Origin: Lacrimispora amygdalina
GTDB lineage: Bacteria > Bacillota > Clostridia > Lachnospirales > Lachnospiraceae
Direction of reading: 5' to 3'
DNA length: 64,000 bases
Assembly (NCBI RefSeq): GCF_900205965.1
Contig: NZ_OAOF01000003.1
Coordinates: 62,001-126,000, forward strand
Each line of letters begins with the position of its first letter. The stretch's first letter is position 1. Of this stretch, positions 8,830 to 15,910 are shown piece by piece. Position numbers and translations under genes: made by a program. Below the pieces are notes generated by a model. The model saw only the letters and a program-made list of their open reading frames with translations, was not told the origin of the DNA and did no database searches.

Positions 8830-10149
8830 ATGATTTACAATGTATTGGAATTCGGAGCAAAAGGCGATGGGACCGGAAACGATGCAGGGGCGATTCAGAA
8901 AGCGATTGATGAATGTACCGGCGCAGGCGGCGGACGGGTACTGCTTCCAGGCGGACATATCTATAACAGCGGTTCAATTCTTTTGAAATCAAATGTGGAA
9001 CTTCATCTGGAGATGGGAGCCGTATTAAAAGCCAGCAGTGATTTAAACGATTATTATCCTCTGGCAAACGGCGGCAGGATTGTGGCTCATGAATCCGGTC
9101 TTCCTTCTTTTTTAAACAGCGAATATAACGGCAGACCGTTTCATGCATTTATCTATGGCTATGACCAGGAGAATGTGGCGATCACCGGTCTGGGCACCAT
9201 AGATGCCAATGAATCTATTTTTTACGGGGATAATTCCGGTTATCACATAGAAGGTACTTATTACCCCAGAATTCCCCTGATGCTTTTAGAAAAATTCCGC
9301 CATCTTACCATCCGTGATGTAAGACTTATAAATTGTGCGTTCTGGACGGTTCATCTGGTGGGCTGCGATGATGTTTTAATTGAGGGAATCCGTCTTTTAA
9401 ATAACTTACAGATGGCAAATTCCGACGGTATTGATCCGGACCACTGCACCAATGTACGAATTATCGGCTGCCACATTGAATGCGGCGACGATGCTATCGT
9501 ATTAAAAAATTCCGGTGACTATAATCAATACGGTCCCTGTGAGAATATCGTAATCTCCAACTGCACTTTGATTTCCACCAGTGCAGCCATTAAATTCGGT
9601 ACAGAAGGAGAATGTGACTTTAGAAATGTACTGGTAGAAAACTGTACCATCAGCAAAAGCAATCGAGGTATCTCCATACAGATTCGGGATGGGGGAAATG
9701 TAGAGAATGTGGTATTTTCTAATATTACCATTGAAACACGCCGGTTCTCCCATGAGTGGTGGGGAAGAGCAGAACCAATCTGCATCACGGCTCATGACAG
9801 AAAACCTGGGGTAAAAGCCGGAAAAATCAGGAATGTGCGGTTTGAGAATATCAGCTGCAAAGGAGAGAACGGAATCTTTATCCGCGGCAGTGAAGACAAC
9901 TATATTGAAGATGTGAGTTTTGATAACATCCATCTCACTCTGGAGAAAAACTCCCGCTGGGAGATTGAGGGATATGATATCCGCCCCTGCCAGGGAGATG
10001 GACTGATACGTACGAAAATATCCGGAATATATGCAGAGTATGCAAAGGATATCCGTTTTGAACATGTGAAGATCCATGTGGCAGAAAGCATGAGGCCTTT
10101 CTACAAGCAGGATGTCACCATATGCCGGGCTGAGGATATCACCGTCTAA
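8830..10149 (+). CDS. Glycoside hydrolase family 28 (polygalacturonase-like)
   Basis: A 439-residue right-handed parallel beta-helix enzyme of family GH28, which hydrolyses galacturonic-acid-containing glycans by inversion. Catalytic elements are visible: N197-S-D199-G-I-D202 (the family NTD motif), the D220-D221 pair in GDDAIVLKN, and R279 in the RGISIQ region (family RxK motif); the usual GHG motif is replaced by KFG, which is common in exo-acting bacterial members. No signal peptide is seen, so it probably acts in the cytoplasm on imported oligogalacturonides. I chose the ATG at 8830 over the one at 8818 because the ribosome site GGAGGAA lies between them. It overlaps the converging DeoR gene by a few bases. 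Confidence 0.93.
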   Translation: MIYNVLEFGAKGDGTGNDAGAIQKAIDECTGAGGGRVLLPGGHIYNSGSILLKSNVELHLEMGAVLKASSDLNDYYPLANGGRIVAHESGLPSFLNSEYNGRPFHAFIYGYDQENVAITGLGTIDANESIFYGDNSGYHIEGTYYPRIPLMLLEKFRHLTIRDVRLINCAFWTVHLVGCDDVLIEGIRLLNNLQMANSDGIDPDHCTNVRIIGCHIECGDDAIVLKNSGDYNQYGPCENIVISNCTLISTSAAIKFGTEGECDFRNVLVENCTISKSNRGISIQIRDGGNVENVVFSNITIETRRFSHEWWGRAEPICITAHDRKPGVKAGKIRNVRFENISCKGENGIFIRGSEDNYIEDVSFDNIHLTLEKNSRWEIEGYDIRPCQGDGLIRTKISGIYAEYAKDIRFEHVKIHVAESMRPFYKQDVTICRAEDITV

Positions 10150-10925
10150 TCCTCATGAGATGCAACGGAAATGGCGCAGTTTTGTTCTTTGCAATAAGAA
10201 CAGAATGCGTCATCCGGCATTTTTTCGGTTAAAATGTAGTCGAACTGATTCATGTCTCCATAGGTCATTAAAGATGCCCGTCCAAACTTTGAAGAATCTG
10301 CCAGAAGATAATGCTTCTGGCTTTTTTTTAATGCTGCTTTTTTAATATTGTACTCATCAGTGGATGCGTTGCAGACGCCTGAAAGCACAGAAACCCCGGT
10401 GCATGCCATAAAAGCACGTACAATATTATAATCTTCTAAATATTCCACACAGGAGCTGCCGGTGAGAGAGGCAGTATCCCTTTTTAACGTGCCAGGGAGA
10501 ACAATCAGATTAATATTTGGATAATTCATGGATTTATTAATGACCTGGATGCTGTTTGTTATGACTGTGACTGTATTTAAATGGGTAAGATAGTCCACAA
10601 TATTCATGGTTGTAGTGCCGCTGTCTATGAATATGATATCCCGCTCCCTCACGAATGAAGCAGCCAGGGCGGCGATTCTCTGCTTGCTTAAAAAATTACG
10701 GCTGGCCCTGTCCTGAAAGGTAACCAGATCCGGTATGGGTAAAATATTTTCAGATGCAATGACGCCGCCATACACTTTTTCCACATTCCCTCTGGATACA
10801 AGTACTTCCAGATCCCGCCGCAGGGTGTTTTTGGATATCTGAAATAACTCACACAGGGTATCAATGGATGCGGACTTATGTTCAATGATATATTGCTCTA
10901 TTTGATCAATTCGGGAAATTCTCAT
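10146..10925 (-). CDS. DeoR-family transcriptional repressor, probable inositol regulator
   Basis: A 259-residue cytoplasmic regulator. The N-terminal winged HTH (about residues 3-55, with ISKNTLRRDLEVL) is DeoR-type and the rest is the DeoR_C sugar-phosphate sensor with the signature DSGTTTMNIVDYL. I chose the second ATG (10925): the site AAGGAG is 7 bases before it but only 1 base before the ATG at 10931. It is transcribed away from iolJ, and the shared spacer contains two tandem 11-mers matching the Bacillus subtilis IolR motif at 10 of 11 positions. IolR of B. subtilis is also a DeoR protein, induced by the IolC product. Function as IolR is therefore likely but inferred. Confidence 0.85.
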   Translation of the reverse strand: MRISRIDQIEQYIIEHKSASIDTLCELFQISKNTLRRDLEVLVSRGNVEKVYGGVIASENILPIPDLVTFQDRASRNFLSKQRIAALAASFVRERDIIFIDSGTTTMNIVDYLTHLNTVTVITNSIQVINKSMNYPNINLIVLPGTLKRDTASLTGSSCVEYLEDYNIVRAFMACTGVSVLSGVCNASTDEYNIKKAALKKSQKHYLLADSSKFGRASLMTYGDMNQFDYILTEKMPDDAFCSYCKEQNCAISVASHED

Positions 10926-10973
10926 ACTCATGCTCCTTATTCTCTGGTTCCTTAGATCTGCTGCTGCCTTCCT

Positions 10974-11002
10974 ATTATACCAGATACAAGAAAAAATATC
11001 AA
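10974..11002 (-). promoter_or_regulatory. Promoter of the DeoR regulator
   Basis: On the minus strand: TTGATA (10997-11002), 17-base spacer, TATAAT (10974-10979). Its -35 lies inside the first IolR-like 11-mer, which suggests autoregulation. Confidence 0.75.
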
Positions 11003-11017
11003 GAAATCACCAATAGA
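10996..11017 (+). promoter_or_regulatory. Tandem 11-mer operator resembling the IolR binding site
   Basis: Two abutting 11-mers, ATATCAAGAAA (10996-11006) and TCACCAATAGA (11007-11017), each match the B. subtilis IolR motif WRAYCAADARD (as I recall it) at 10 of 11 positions, and are in tandem as in B. subtilis. A weaker third unit follows at 11018. A separate inverted repeat CGAAAA-AA-TTTTCG lies at 11029-11042, closer to the iolJ promoter. Confidence 0.6.
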
Positions 11018-11051
11018 TAACCAGATTTCGAAAAAATTTTCGTAGTATATC

Positions 11052-11080
11052 TTGACCTCTGTAGAGTTCAGTGGTAGAAT
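11052..11080 (+). promoter_or_regulatory. Promoter of iolJ
   Basis: TTGACC (11052-11057), 17-base spacer, TAGAAT (11075-11080). Close to consensus; lies about 70 bases before the iolJ start and just after the inverted repeat CGAAAA/TTTTCG. Confidence 0.75.
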
Positions 11081-11149
11081 ATAACCAACACATAACAATA
11101 AATAAATCAAAATATACTCACAAAAGGGAGGAAGCAGAGGGAACAAGGC

Positions 11150-12004
11150 ATGGGATTAGTAAAAATGAAAGAACTGCTGAAGCAGGCGTCGGAGCAGAAC
11201 CGGGCGGCAGGAGCATTCAGTGTGGGGAATTTAGAGATGGTGAAGGGGGCTGTGAAGGCAGCAGAGGAAATGAACACTCCTATTATCTTACAGATCGCAG
11301 AAGTACGGCTGCCCCATTCGCCCCTGTGTTTCATGGGACCTATGATGGTAGAGGCTGCCAGGAATGCGAAGGTGGATATTGCGGTTCATTTAGATCACGG
11401 CAAGACCTTAGCGGTGTTAAAACAGGCTCTGGATTACGGATTTACTTCAGTCATGATGGACGGCTCTACTCTTCCTTTTGAAGAGAATATAAAAAAGACT
11501 TTAGAGGCTGTTTCTCTTGCCGGAGAATACGGAGCCACAGTAGAGGCGGAGCTTGGTCTGGTAGGCGGAAGCGAGGATGGCAGCACAGATGAAGGAATCC
11601 GCTGCACCAATCCGGAGGATGCGAAAGTATTTTGTGAAAAGACGGGTGTGGATGCACTGGCAGTAGCCATCGGCAACGCCCATGGTAACTATCCGGTAGC
11701 ACCGAGACTGGCTTTTGATATTTTAAAAGCCATAGACGAAATGACAGAGATACCTCTGGTCCTTCACGGCGGAACAGGAATTACCCCGGAAGATTTTAGA
11801 AAAGCAGCTGGCCTTGGAATACGTAAGATCAACATTGCGACAGCCAGTTTTGACAGCCTTACACAAAAAGCTGAGGCATATTTAAAATCGGAAGGGAAAC
11901 ATGATTACTTCGGACTGAATGAAGCCATGGTCCAGGGAGTTTATGAGAATGTGAAGCAGCATATCAGAATATTCAACTGTGCAGAGCCGCTGCCATTTTC
12001 ATGA
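11150..12004 (+). CDS. iolJ: Class II aldolase, probable 6-phospho-5-dehydro-2-deoxy-D-gluconate aldolase
   Basis: A 284-residue zinc-dependent class II fructose-bisphosphate aldolase family enzyme. In inositol catabolism IolJ splits 2-deoxy-5-keto-gluconate 6-phosphate into dihydroxyacetone phosphate and malonate semialdehyde. Visible motifs: AVHLDHGK (catalytic Asp and zinc His), VEAELGLVGG (metal-binding Glu region), AIGNAHG (zinc His), and VLHGGTG (zinc His and phosphate-binding loop). It is the first gene after the divergent DeoR regulator and is followed by mmsA/iolA, which handles the malonate semialdehyde product, so the IolJ role is favoured over a glycolytic fructose-bisphosphate aldolase, though the family fold alone cannot separate them. 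Confidence 0.88.
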   Translation: MGLVKMKELLKQASEQNRAAGAFSVGNLEMVKGAVKAAEEMNTPIILQIAEVRLPHSPLCFMGPMMVEAARNAKVDIAVHLDHGKTLAVLKQALDYGFTSVMMDGSTLPFEENIKKTLEAVSLAGEYGATVEAELGLVGGSEDGSTDEGIRCTNPEDAKVFCEKTGVDALAVAIGNAHGNYPVAPRLAFDILKAIDEMTEIPLVLHGGTGITPEDFRKAAGLGIRKINIATASFDSLTQKAEAYLKSEGKHDYFGLNEAMVQGVYENVKQHIRIFNCAEPLPFS

Positions 12005-12068
12005 TTAAGACAACTGATGTTATTATTACCATAAAAATAAAACTGCAGAGAAAGGAATGGATAGAAAG

Positions 12069-13580
12069 ATGGGAGAAGTTAAAACATTAAAGTATTTTGT
12101 AAACGGTCAGTGGAAGGAGTCTGCAACAAATAAGTATACAGATGCCTACAATCCAAGTACCGGTGAAGTGATTGCAAAAGTACCATGCTGTACTCCGGAT
12201 GAAGTGAAAGAGGCTGTGGCAGCAGCAAAAGCGGCATTTCCATCCTGGTCGGCAACTCCGGTAATTAAGAGAGTACAGATCCTCTATAAATTGAGAGATT
12301 TGCTGATTGAGCATATGGATGAACTGACTATGCTGGTAGCCAAAGAAAACGGTAAAAACTGGGATGAGGCTCAGGGCGATGTTCTGAAAGCAAAGGAAGG
12401 AACCGAGCAGGCCATCAGCGCTCCGTCACTGATGATGGGAGAAAGCTTAATGGACGCTTCCAGCGGATTTGATACTGTTTTATACCGTATGCCTCTGGGC
12501 GTATTTGCCGGTATTGTGCCATTTAACTTCCCGGCGATGATTCCCATGGGCTGGATGACTCCCATGTGTATCGCCTGCGGAAATACCATTGTCTTAAAAG
12601 CAGCTTCCTTTACACCTCAGTCCAGCATGCGTATTGCAGAGCTGTACAAAGAAGCAGGGCTTCCTGATGGTGTCATTAATATTGTTACCTGCTCCAGAAA
12701 CGAAGCAGAGATTCTTCTTACTCATGAAGATGTAAAAGGTATCACCTTCGTAGGTTCCACATCTGTTGGAAAGCATATTTATTCCACAGCTGCAGCCACA
12801 GGTAAGAGAGTTCAGGCTCTTTGCGAAGCGAAAAACCATGCTCTGGTTTTAAAAGATGCACCGGTGAAACGTGTAGCAGCAGGAATCATCAATTCCACTT
12901 TTGGCTGCGCAGGTGAAAGATGTATGGCACTGCCTGTTGTAGTAGTACAGGAAGAGATTGCAGATAAGCTTGTGGCAGAGATTGTGGCTCAGGCTAAGAA
13001 GTTAAAAGTAGGACCTGCTTACGACAAGACCACCAATCTGGGTCCGGTTATTAACCAGGCACACAAAGAATCAGTTGTTAAATGGATTGAAACAGGAATC
13101 GCAGAAGGTGCCAAGCTGGTACTGGACGGCCGCGACGTGGTAGTGGAAGGCTATGAGAACGGTTTTTATTTAGGGCCTACCATTCTTGATCATGTAACTC
13201 CTGAAATGAGTGTGGGAGAAAAAGAAATCTTCGGACCGGTTCTTTGCATTAAGAGAGTAAAGACATTTGAAGAAGGACTGGAAGTAATGAATGCCAATCC
13301 ATACGCCAACGGTTCCGTAATCTTTACCCAGAACGGCCGCTATGCAAGAGAGTTTGCAAGACACACCGACGGCGGTATGATCGGCGTTAACGTAGGAATC
13401 CCGGTTCCCGTTGGTATGTTCCCATTCAACGGAAACAAGCTGTCCTTTATCGGAGACCTTCACTGCTTAGGAAAAGATGGATACCGCTTCTATACAGAAA
13501 ACAAAGTTGTTACCACCAGATGGTTTGACGAAGAAACAGGTGAATCCACAACCGTAAATACCTGGGATGGTACAATCTAA
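12069..13580 (+). CDS. mmsA: CoA-acylating malonate/methylmalonate-semialdehyde dehydrogenase
   Basis: Aldehyde dehydrogenase superfamily enzyme (IolA/MmsA) that converts malonate semialdehyde plus CoA and NAD+ to acetyl-CoA and CO2, the last step of the myo-inositol pathway. The catalytic Cys285 sits in FGCAGERCMA; FVGSTSVG and the family-specific EAKNHALVL are present; length (503) is normal. Two starts are possible: the ATG at 12057 directly abuts the AAAGGA site, while the ATG at 12069 aligns with known MmsA proteins (beginning M-x-E-V-K-x-L-x-x-F/Y-x-N-G); I chose 12069. It is followed by a hairpin that is both a terminator and part of the next promoter. Confidence 0.92.
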   Translation: MGEVKTLKYFVNGQWKESATNKYTDAYNPSTGEVIAKVPCCTPDEVKEAVAAAKAAFPSWSATPVIKRVQILYKLRDLLIEHMDELTMLVAKENGKNWDEAQGDVLKAKEGTEQAISAPSLMMGESLMDASSGFDTVLYRMPLGVFAGIVPFNFPAMIPMGWMTPMCIACGNTIVLKAASFTPQSSMRIAELYKEAGLPDGVINIVTCSRNEAEILLTHEDVKGITFVGSTSVGKHIYSTAAATGKRVQALCEAKNHALVLKDAPVKRVAAGIINSTFGCAGERCMALPVVVVQEEIADKLVAEIVAQAKKLKVGPAYDKTTNLGPVINQAHKESVVKWIETGIAEGAKLVLDGRDVVVEGYENGFYLGPTILDHVTPEMSVGEKEIFGPVLCIKRVKTFEEGLEVMNANPYANGSVIFTQNGRYAREFARHTDGGMIGVNVGIPVPVGMFPFNGNKLSFIGDLHCLGKDGYRFYTENKVVTTRWFDEETGESTTVNTWDGTI

Positions 13581-13595
13581 TAAATCTTTTTGTGA

Positions 13596-13627
13596 AAAAT
13601 AGCACGCATATACTTGCGTGCTATTTT
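13596..13627 (+). terminator. Terminator after mmsA, also carrying a GCACGC/GCGTGC inverted repeat
   Basis: AAAATAGCACGCA pairs perfectly with TGCGTGCTATTTT around a 6-base loop. The right arm runs into the Ts needed for termination. The same arm contains the -35 hexamer of the promoter for the LacI-type gene, and the motif recurs in the iolC promoter, so it may double as an operator. Confidence 0.82.
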
Positions 13628-13642
13628 TATGTGTGATATGAT
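13614..13642 (+). promoter_or_regulatory. Promoter of the LacI-type regulator
   Basis: TTGCGT (13614-13619), 17-base spacer, TATGAT (13637-13642). The -35 lies in the right arm of the GCACGC/GCGTGC repeat, suggesting autoregulation by the encoded LacI protein. Confidence 0.6.
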
Positions 13643-13674
13643 TGGTAAAGTGAATTTCTTAAAGGAGAGAAAAG

Positions 13675-14694
13675 ATGGCGGGAACGATTCGGGAAATAGC
13701 AGAACGAGCAGGTGTGTCCAGAGGAACGGTAGACCGCGCTTTAAATAACAGAGGACGGATCAGCAAGGAGGTGGCAGAGCGGATTTTCCAGATTGCAGAT
13801 GAAATCGGCTATGTGCCGAAGAAGGACAAAAAGTCAGTGAAAAGGGAGCCGGTTAGTATCGGTATTGTAACCCAGCTTTCCAAATCCTCTTTCATGATTC
13901 CAATCAGGAGAGGCTTAGAGGACGCACAAAGGGAATTGAAAAAAAGAGGGATCAGTTTCGTAACGGAGGAATGTGTTACTGTCAGTGAAGAGGAACAGCT
14001 GGCGGCACTGGAACGGCTGGAAAAAAGCAAGGTTTCCGGCATTGCAATCATGCCGGTGGAATGTGATAAAATCAGGGATAAAATCAATGCCCTCATCGGG
14101 CAGGGGATATCGGTTGTCACCTTTAATACAGATATCGTGGGAACCAGACGCAGCTGCTTTGTGGGCCAGGATAACAAAAAGAGCGGCCGCACGGCAGCGG
14201 GCCTTATGGGGATGCTCACCGGCGGCCAGGGGAAGATTCTTGCGATTACCGGATATTTTGGAAACAGCGTGAACAGCATGCGTGTAGATGGGTTTGTGGA
14301 AGAAATAAAAAGAACATTTCCGGAGCTTGAGCTTGTGGGCGTGCAGAGCAGCTTTGATGAAAAGGAGGAAGTGGAGAAGATCCTTTTAAATACCCTGACT
14401 GCCTATCCGGATCTGCAGGGTGCGGTGATATTCTCTGGAGGACAGGGGGGGATAAAAAAGGCGTTTGAAGAGCTGGATCTGGAGAAAAAGCCTCATATCA
14501 TCATCTATGATTTAACCACAGGGAATATCCGTGCTCTGGAAGAGGGAATCGCCGATTTTTTAATTGATCAGAACGGCTATACCCAGGGGTACCGGGCTCT
14601 GTTTATACTTGCAGATATTATGCAGTCAGGAAGCAGGAAAGAGCAGGAATATTTTTACACGGATATTATTATTAAAACAAAATATAATATTTAA
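13675..14694 (+). CDS. LacI-family transcriptional regulator within the iol region
   Basis: A 339-residue LacI/GalR-type regulator. Residues 1-50 hold the HTH (IREIAERAGVSRGTVDRAL) and hinge helix region; the rest is a periplasmic-binding-protein-like effector domain (SIGIVTQL at about 62, VTFNTDIVG, VGQDNKKSGRTAAGLM). The SRGTVDRALN recognition helix is of the subtype found in regulators near inositol or sugar-binding-protein systems. It stands between mmsA and iolC, with its own promoter and terminator. Inverted repeats of GCACGC/GCGTGC in both its own promoter and the iolC promoter are candidate operators. Effector unknown; inositol or a pathway intermediate is plausible. Confidence 0.92.
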   Translation: MAGTIREIAERAGVSRGTVDRALNNRGRISKEVAERIFQIADEIGYVPKKDKKSVKREPVSIGIVTQLSKSSFMIPIRRGLEDAQRELKKRGISFVTEECVTVSEEEQLAALERLEKSKVSGIAIMPVECDKIRDKINALIGQGISVVTFNTDIVGTRRSCFVGQDNKKSGRTAAGLMGMLTGGQGKILAITGYFGNSVNSMRVDGFVEEIKRTFPELELVGVQSSFDEKEEVEKILLNTLTAYPDLQGAVIFSGGQGGIKKAFEELDLEKKPHIIIYDLTTGNIRALEEGIADFLIDQNGYTQGYRALFILADIMQSGSRKEQEYFYTDIIIKTKYNI

Positions 14695-14705
14695 AAACTA
14701 AGTGG

Positions 14706-14749
14706 AATCAGGAGTTTGTTTATCATAAAAAACAGGTCCTGATTTTTTT
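14706..14749 (+). terminator. Terminator after the LacI-type gene
   Basis: AATCAGGA pairs with TCCTGATT across a 23-base loop and is followed by a run of Ts, so iolC depends on its own promoter. Confidence 0.75.
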
Positions 14750-14769
14750 AATTATCCGTGTAAAATTGC

Positions 14770-14798
14770 TTGCACGCGGACTGCGTGCGTGGTATAAT
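14770..14798 (+). promoter_or_regulatory. Promoter of iolCDBEG with embedded inverted-repeat operator
   Basis: TTGCAC (14770-14775), 17-base spacer, TATAAT (14793-14798). The inverted repeat GCACGC-GGACT-GCGTGC (14772-14788) covers the -35 and most of the spacer, an ideal repressor position. A further half site GCACGCA lies at 14824-14830 in the leader. The LacI-type protein is the likeliest binder. Confidence 0.72.
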
Positions 14799-14853
14799 AT
14801 AGGCACATGAGACGAGGGAAAAAGCACGCAAAACAGATGGGAGAGGTGTAACG

Positions 14854-15888
14854 ATGGAATATGTAAAATTTGACGAAGCCCGGGAGTTTGATTTAATCCT
14901 TCTTGGCAGGGTGGCAATTGATTTTAACCCGGCTTACAATGAGCAGGTGAAGGAAGAATTTAAGCCGCTTAAGAAGGTTCACATGTTTGAAAAGTTTGTG
15001 GGCGGTTCTCCGGCCAACATCGCCGTAGGCGTGACAAGACATGGTATGAAAGCCGGATTTATCGGGAAAGTGTCAGATGACCAGTTCGGTGAATTTGTAG
15101 TGGATTACTTTAATGAGCAGGGGATCGATACGTCGCATATTACCCCATGCAAAAATGGTGAGAAACTGGGACTGACATTTACGGAGATGCTCTCCTCCAG
15201 CGAAAGCAGCATATTAATGTACCGCAACTGCATTGCTGATTTACAGCTGGATGTGGAAGATATCGATGAAGAATATATAAAAAAGGCAAAGGCTGTTTTG
15301 ATTTCCGGGACCGCACTTGCCCAGAGTCCTTCCAGGGAAGCCGCTCTTAAGACCGTGATGCTGGCGAAAAGAAATGATGTCAGAATTATATTTGACATTG
15401 ATTACAGGGCCTATAACTGGAAAAATGAGGATGAGATTTCTATTTATTATTCTGCAGTTGCAAAAGAAGCTGATATCATTATGGGTTCAAGAGAGGAATT
15501 TGACTTAACAGAAAAGCTGATCAGACCTGGTATGACTGATGAAGAAAGTGCAGCACTGTGGCAGGGTTATCATGCGAAAATCGTTGTAATTAAGCATGGT
15601 ATGAAGGGGTCTACGGCATACACCTGCGACGGACAGTCGTTTTCCATCAAACCGTTCCCGGTAGAGGCCAGAAAAGGCTTTGGCGGCGGAGATGGATATG
15701 GCTCCGGTTTCTTATATGGTCTGTATCAGGGCTGGGATATTATTGACTGCCTGGAATTTGGTTCAGCAGAGGCGTCCATGATGGTAAAGAGCAATAACTG
15801 CTCGGATTCTCTGCCTGCACCAGAGGAAGTGCATGCATTTATCAGAGATGAAAAGGAAAAATTCGGTGAGATGATCGCCCGTGTATAA
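14854..15888 (+). CDS. iolC: 5-dehydro-2-deoxygluconokinase
   Basis: A PfkB-family sugar kinase (344 residues) that phosphorylates 2-deoxy-5-keto-D-gluconate in inositol catabolism. The N-terminal PfkB signature VGGSPANIAVG and the C-terminal signature GFGGGDGYGSGF are present. The latter, with GGGD-G-Y in place of GAGD-A-F, is typical of IolC proteins. It begins 10-15 bases after a GGGAGAGG site and opens the iolC-D-B-E-G unit. Confidence 0.94.
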   Translation: MEYVKFDEAREFDLILLGRVAIDFNPAYNEQVKEEFKPLKKVHMFEKFVGGSPANIAVGVTRHGMKAGFIGKVSDDQFGEFVVDYFNEQGIDTSHITPCKNGEKLGLTFTEMLSSSESSILMYRNCIADLQLDVEDIDEEYIKKAKAVLISGTALAQSPSREAALKTVMLAKRNDVRIIFDIDYRAYNWKNEDEISIYYSAVAKEADIIMGSREEFDLTEKLIRPGMTDEESAALWQGYHAKIVVIKHGMKGSTAYTCDGQSFSIKPFPVEARKGFGGGDGYGSGFLYGLYQGWDIIDCLEFGSAEASMMVKSNNCSDSLPAPEEVHAFIRDEKEKFGEMIARV

Positions 15889-15910
15889 TAAATAAAAAGG
15901 AGAGCGGAAC

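Noticed and set aside
9502..10077. Minus-strand gene of 191 codons opposite the GH28 gene
   Set aside because: Overlaps a well-supported GH28 enzyme and shows no motif or ribosome site; incidentally open frame.
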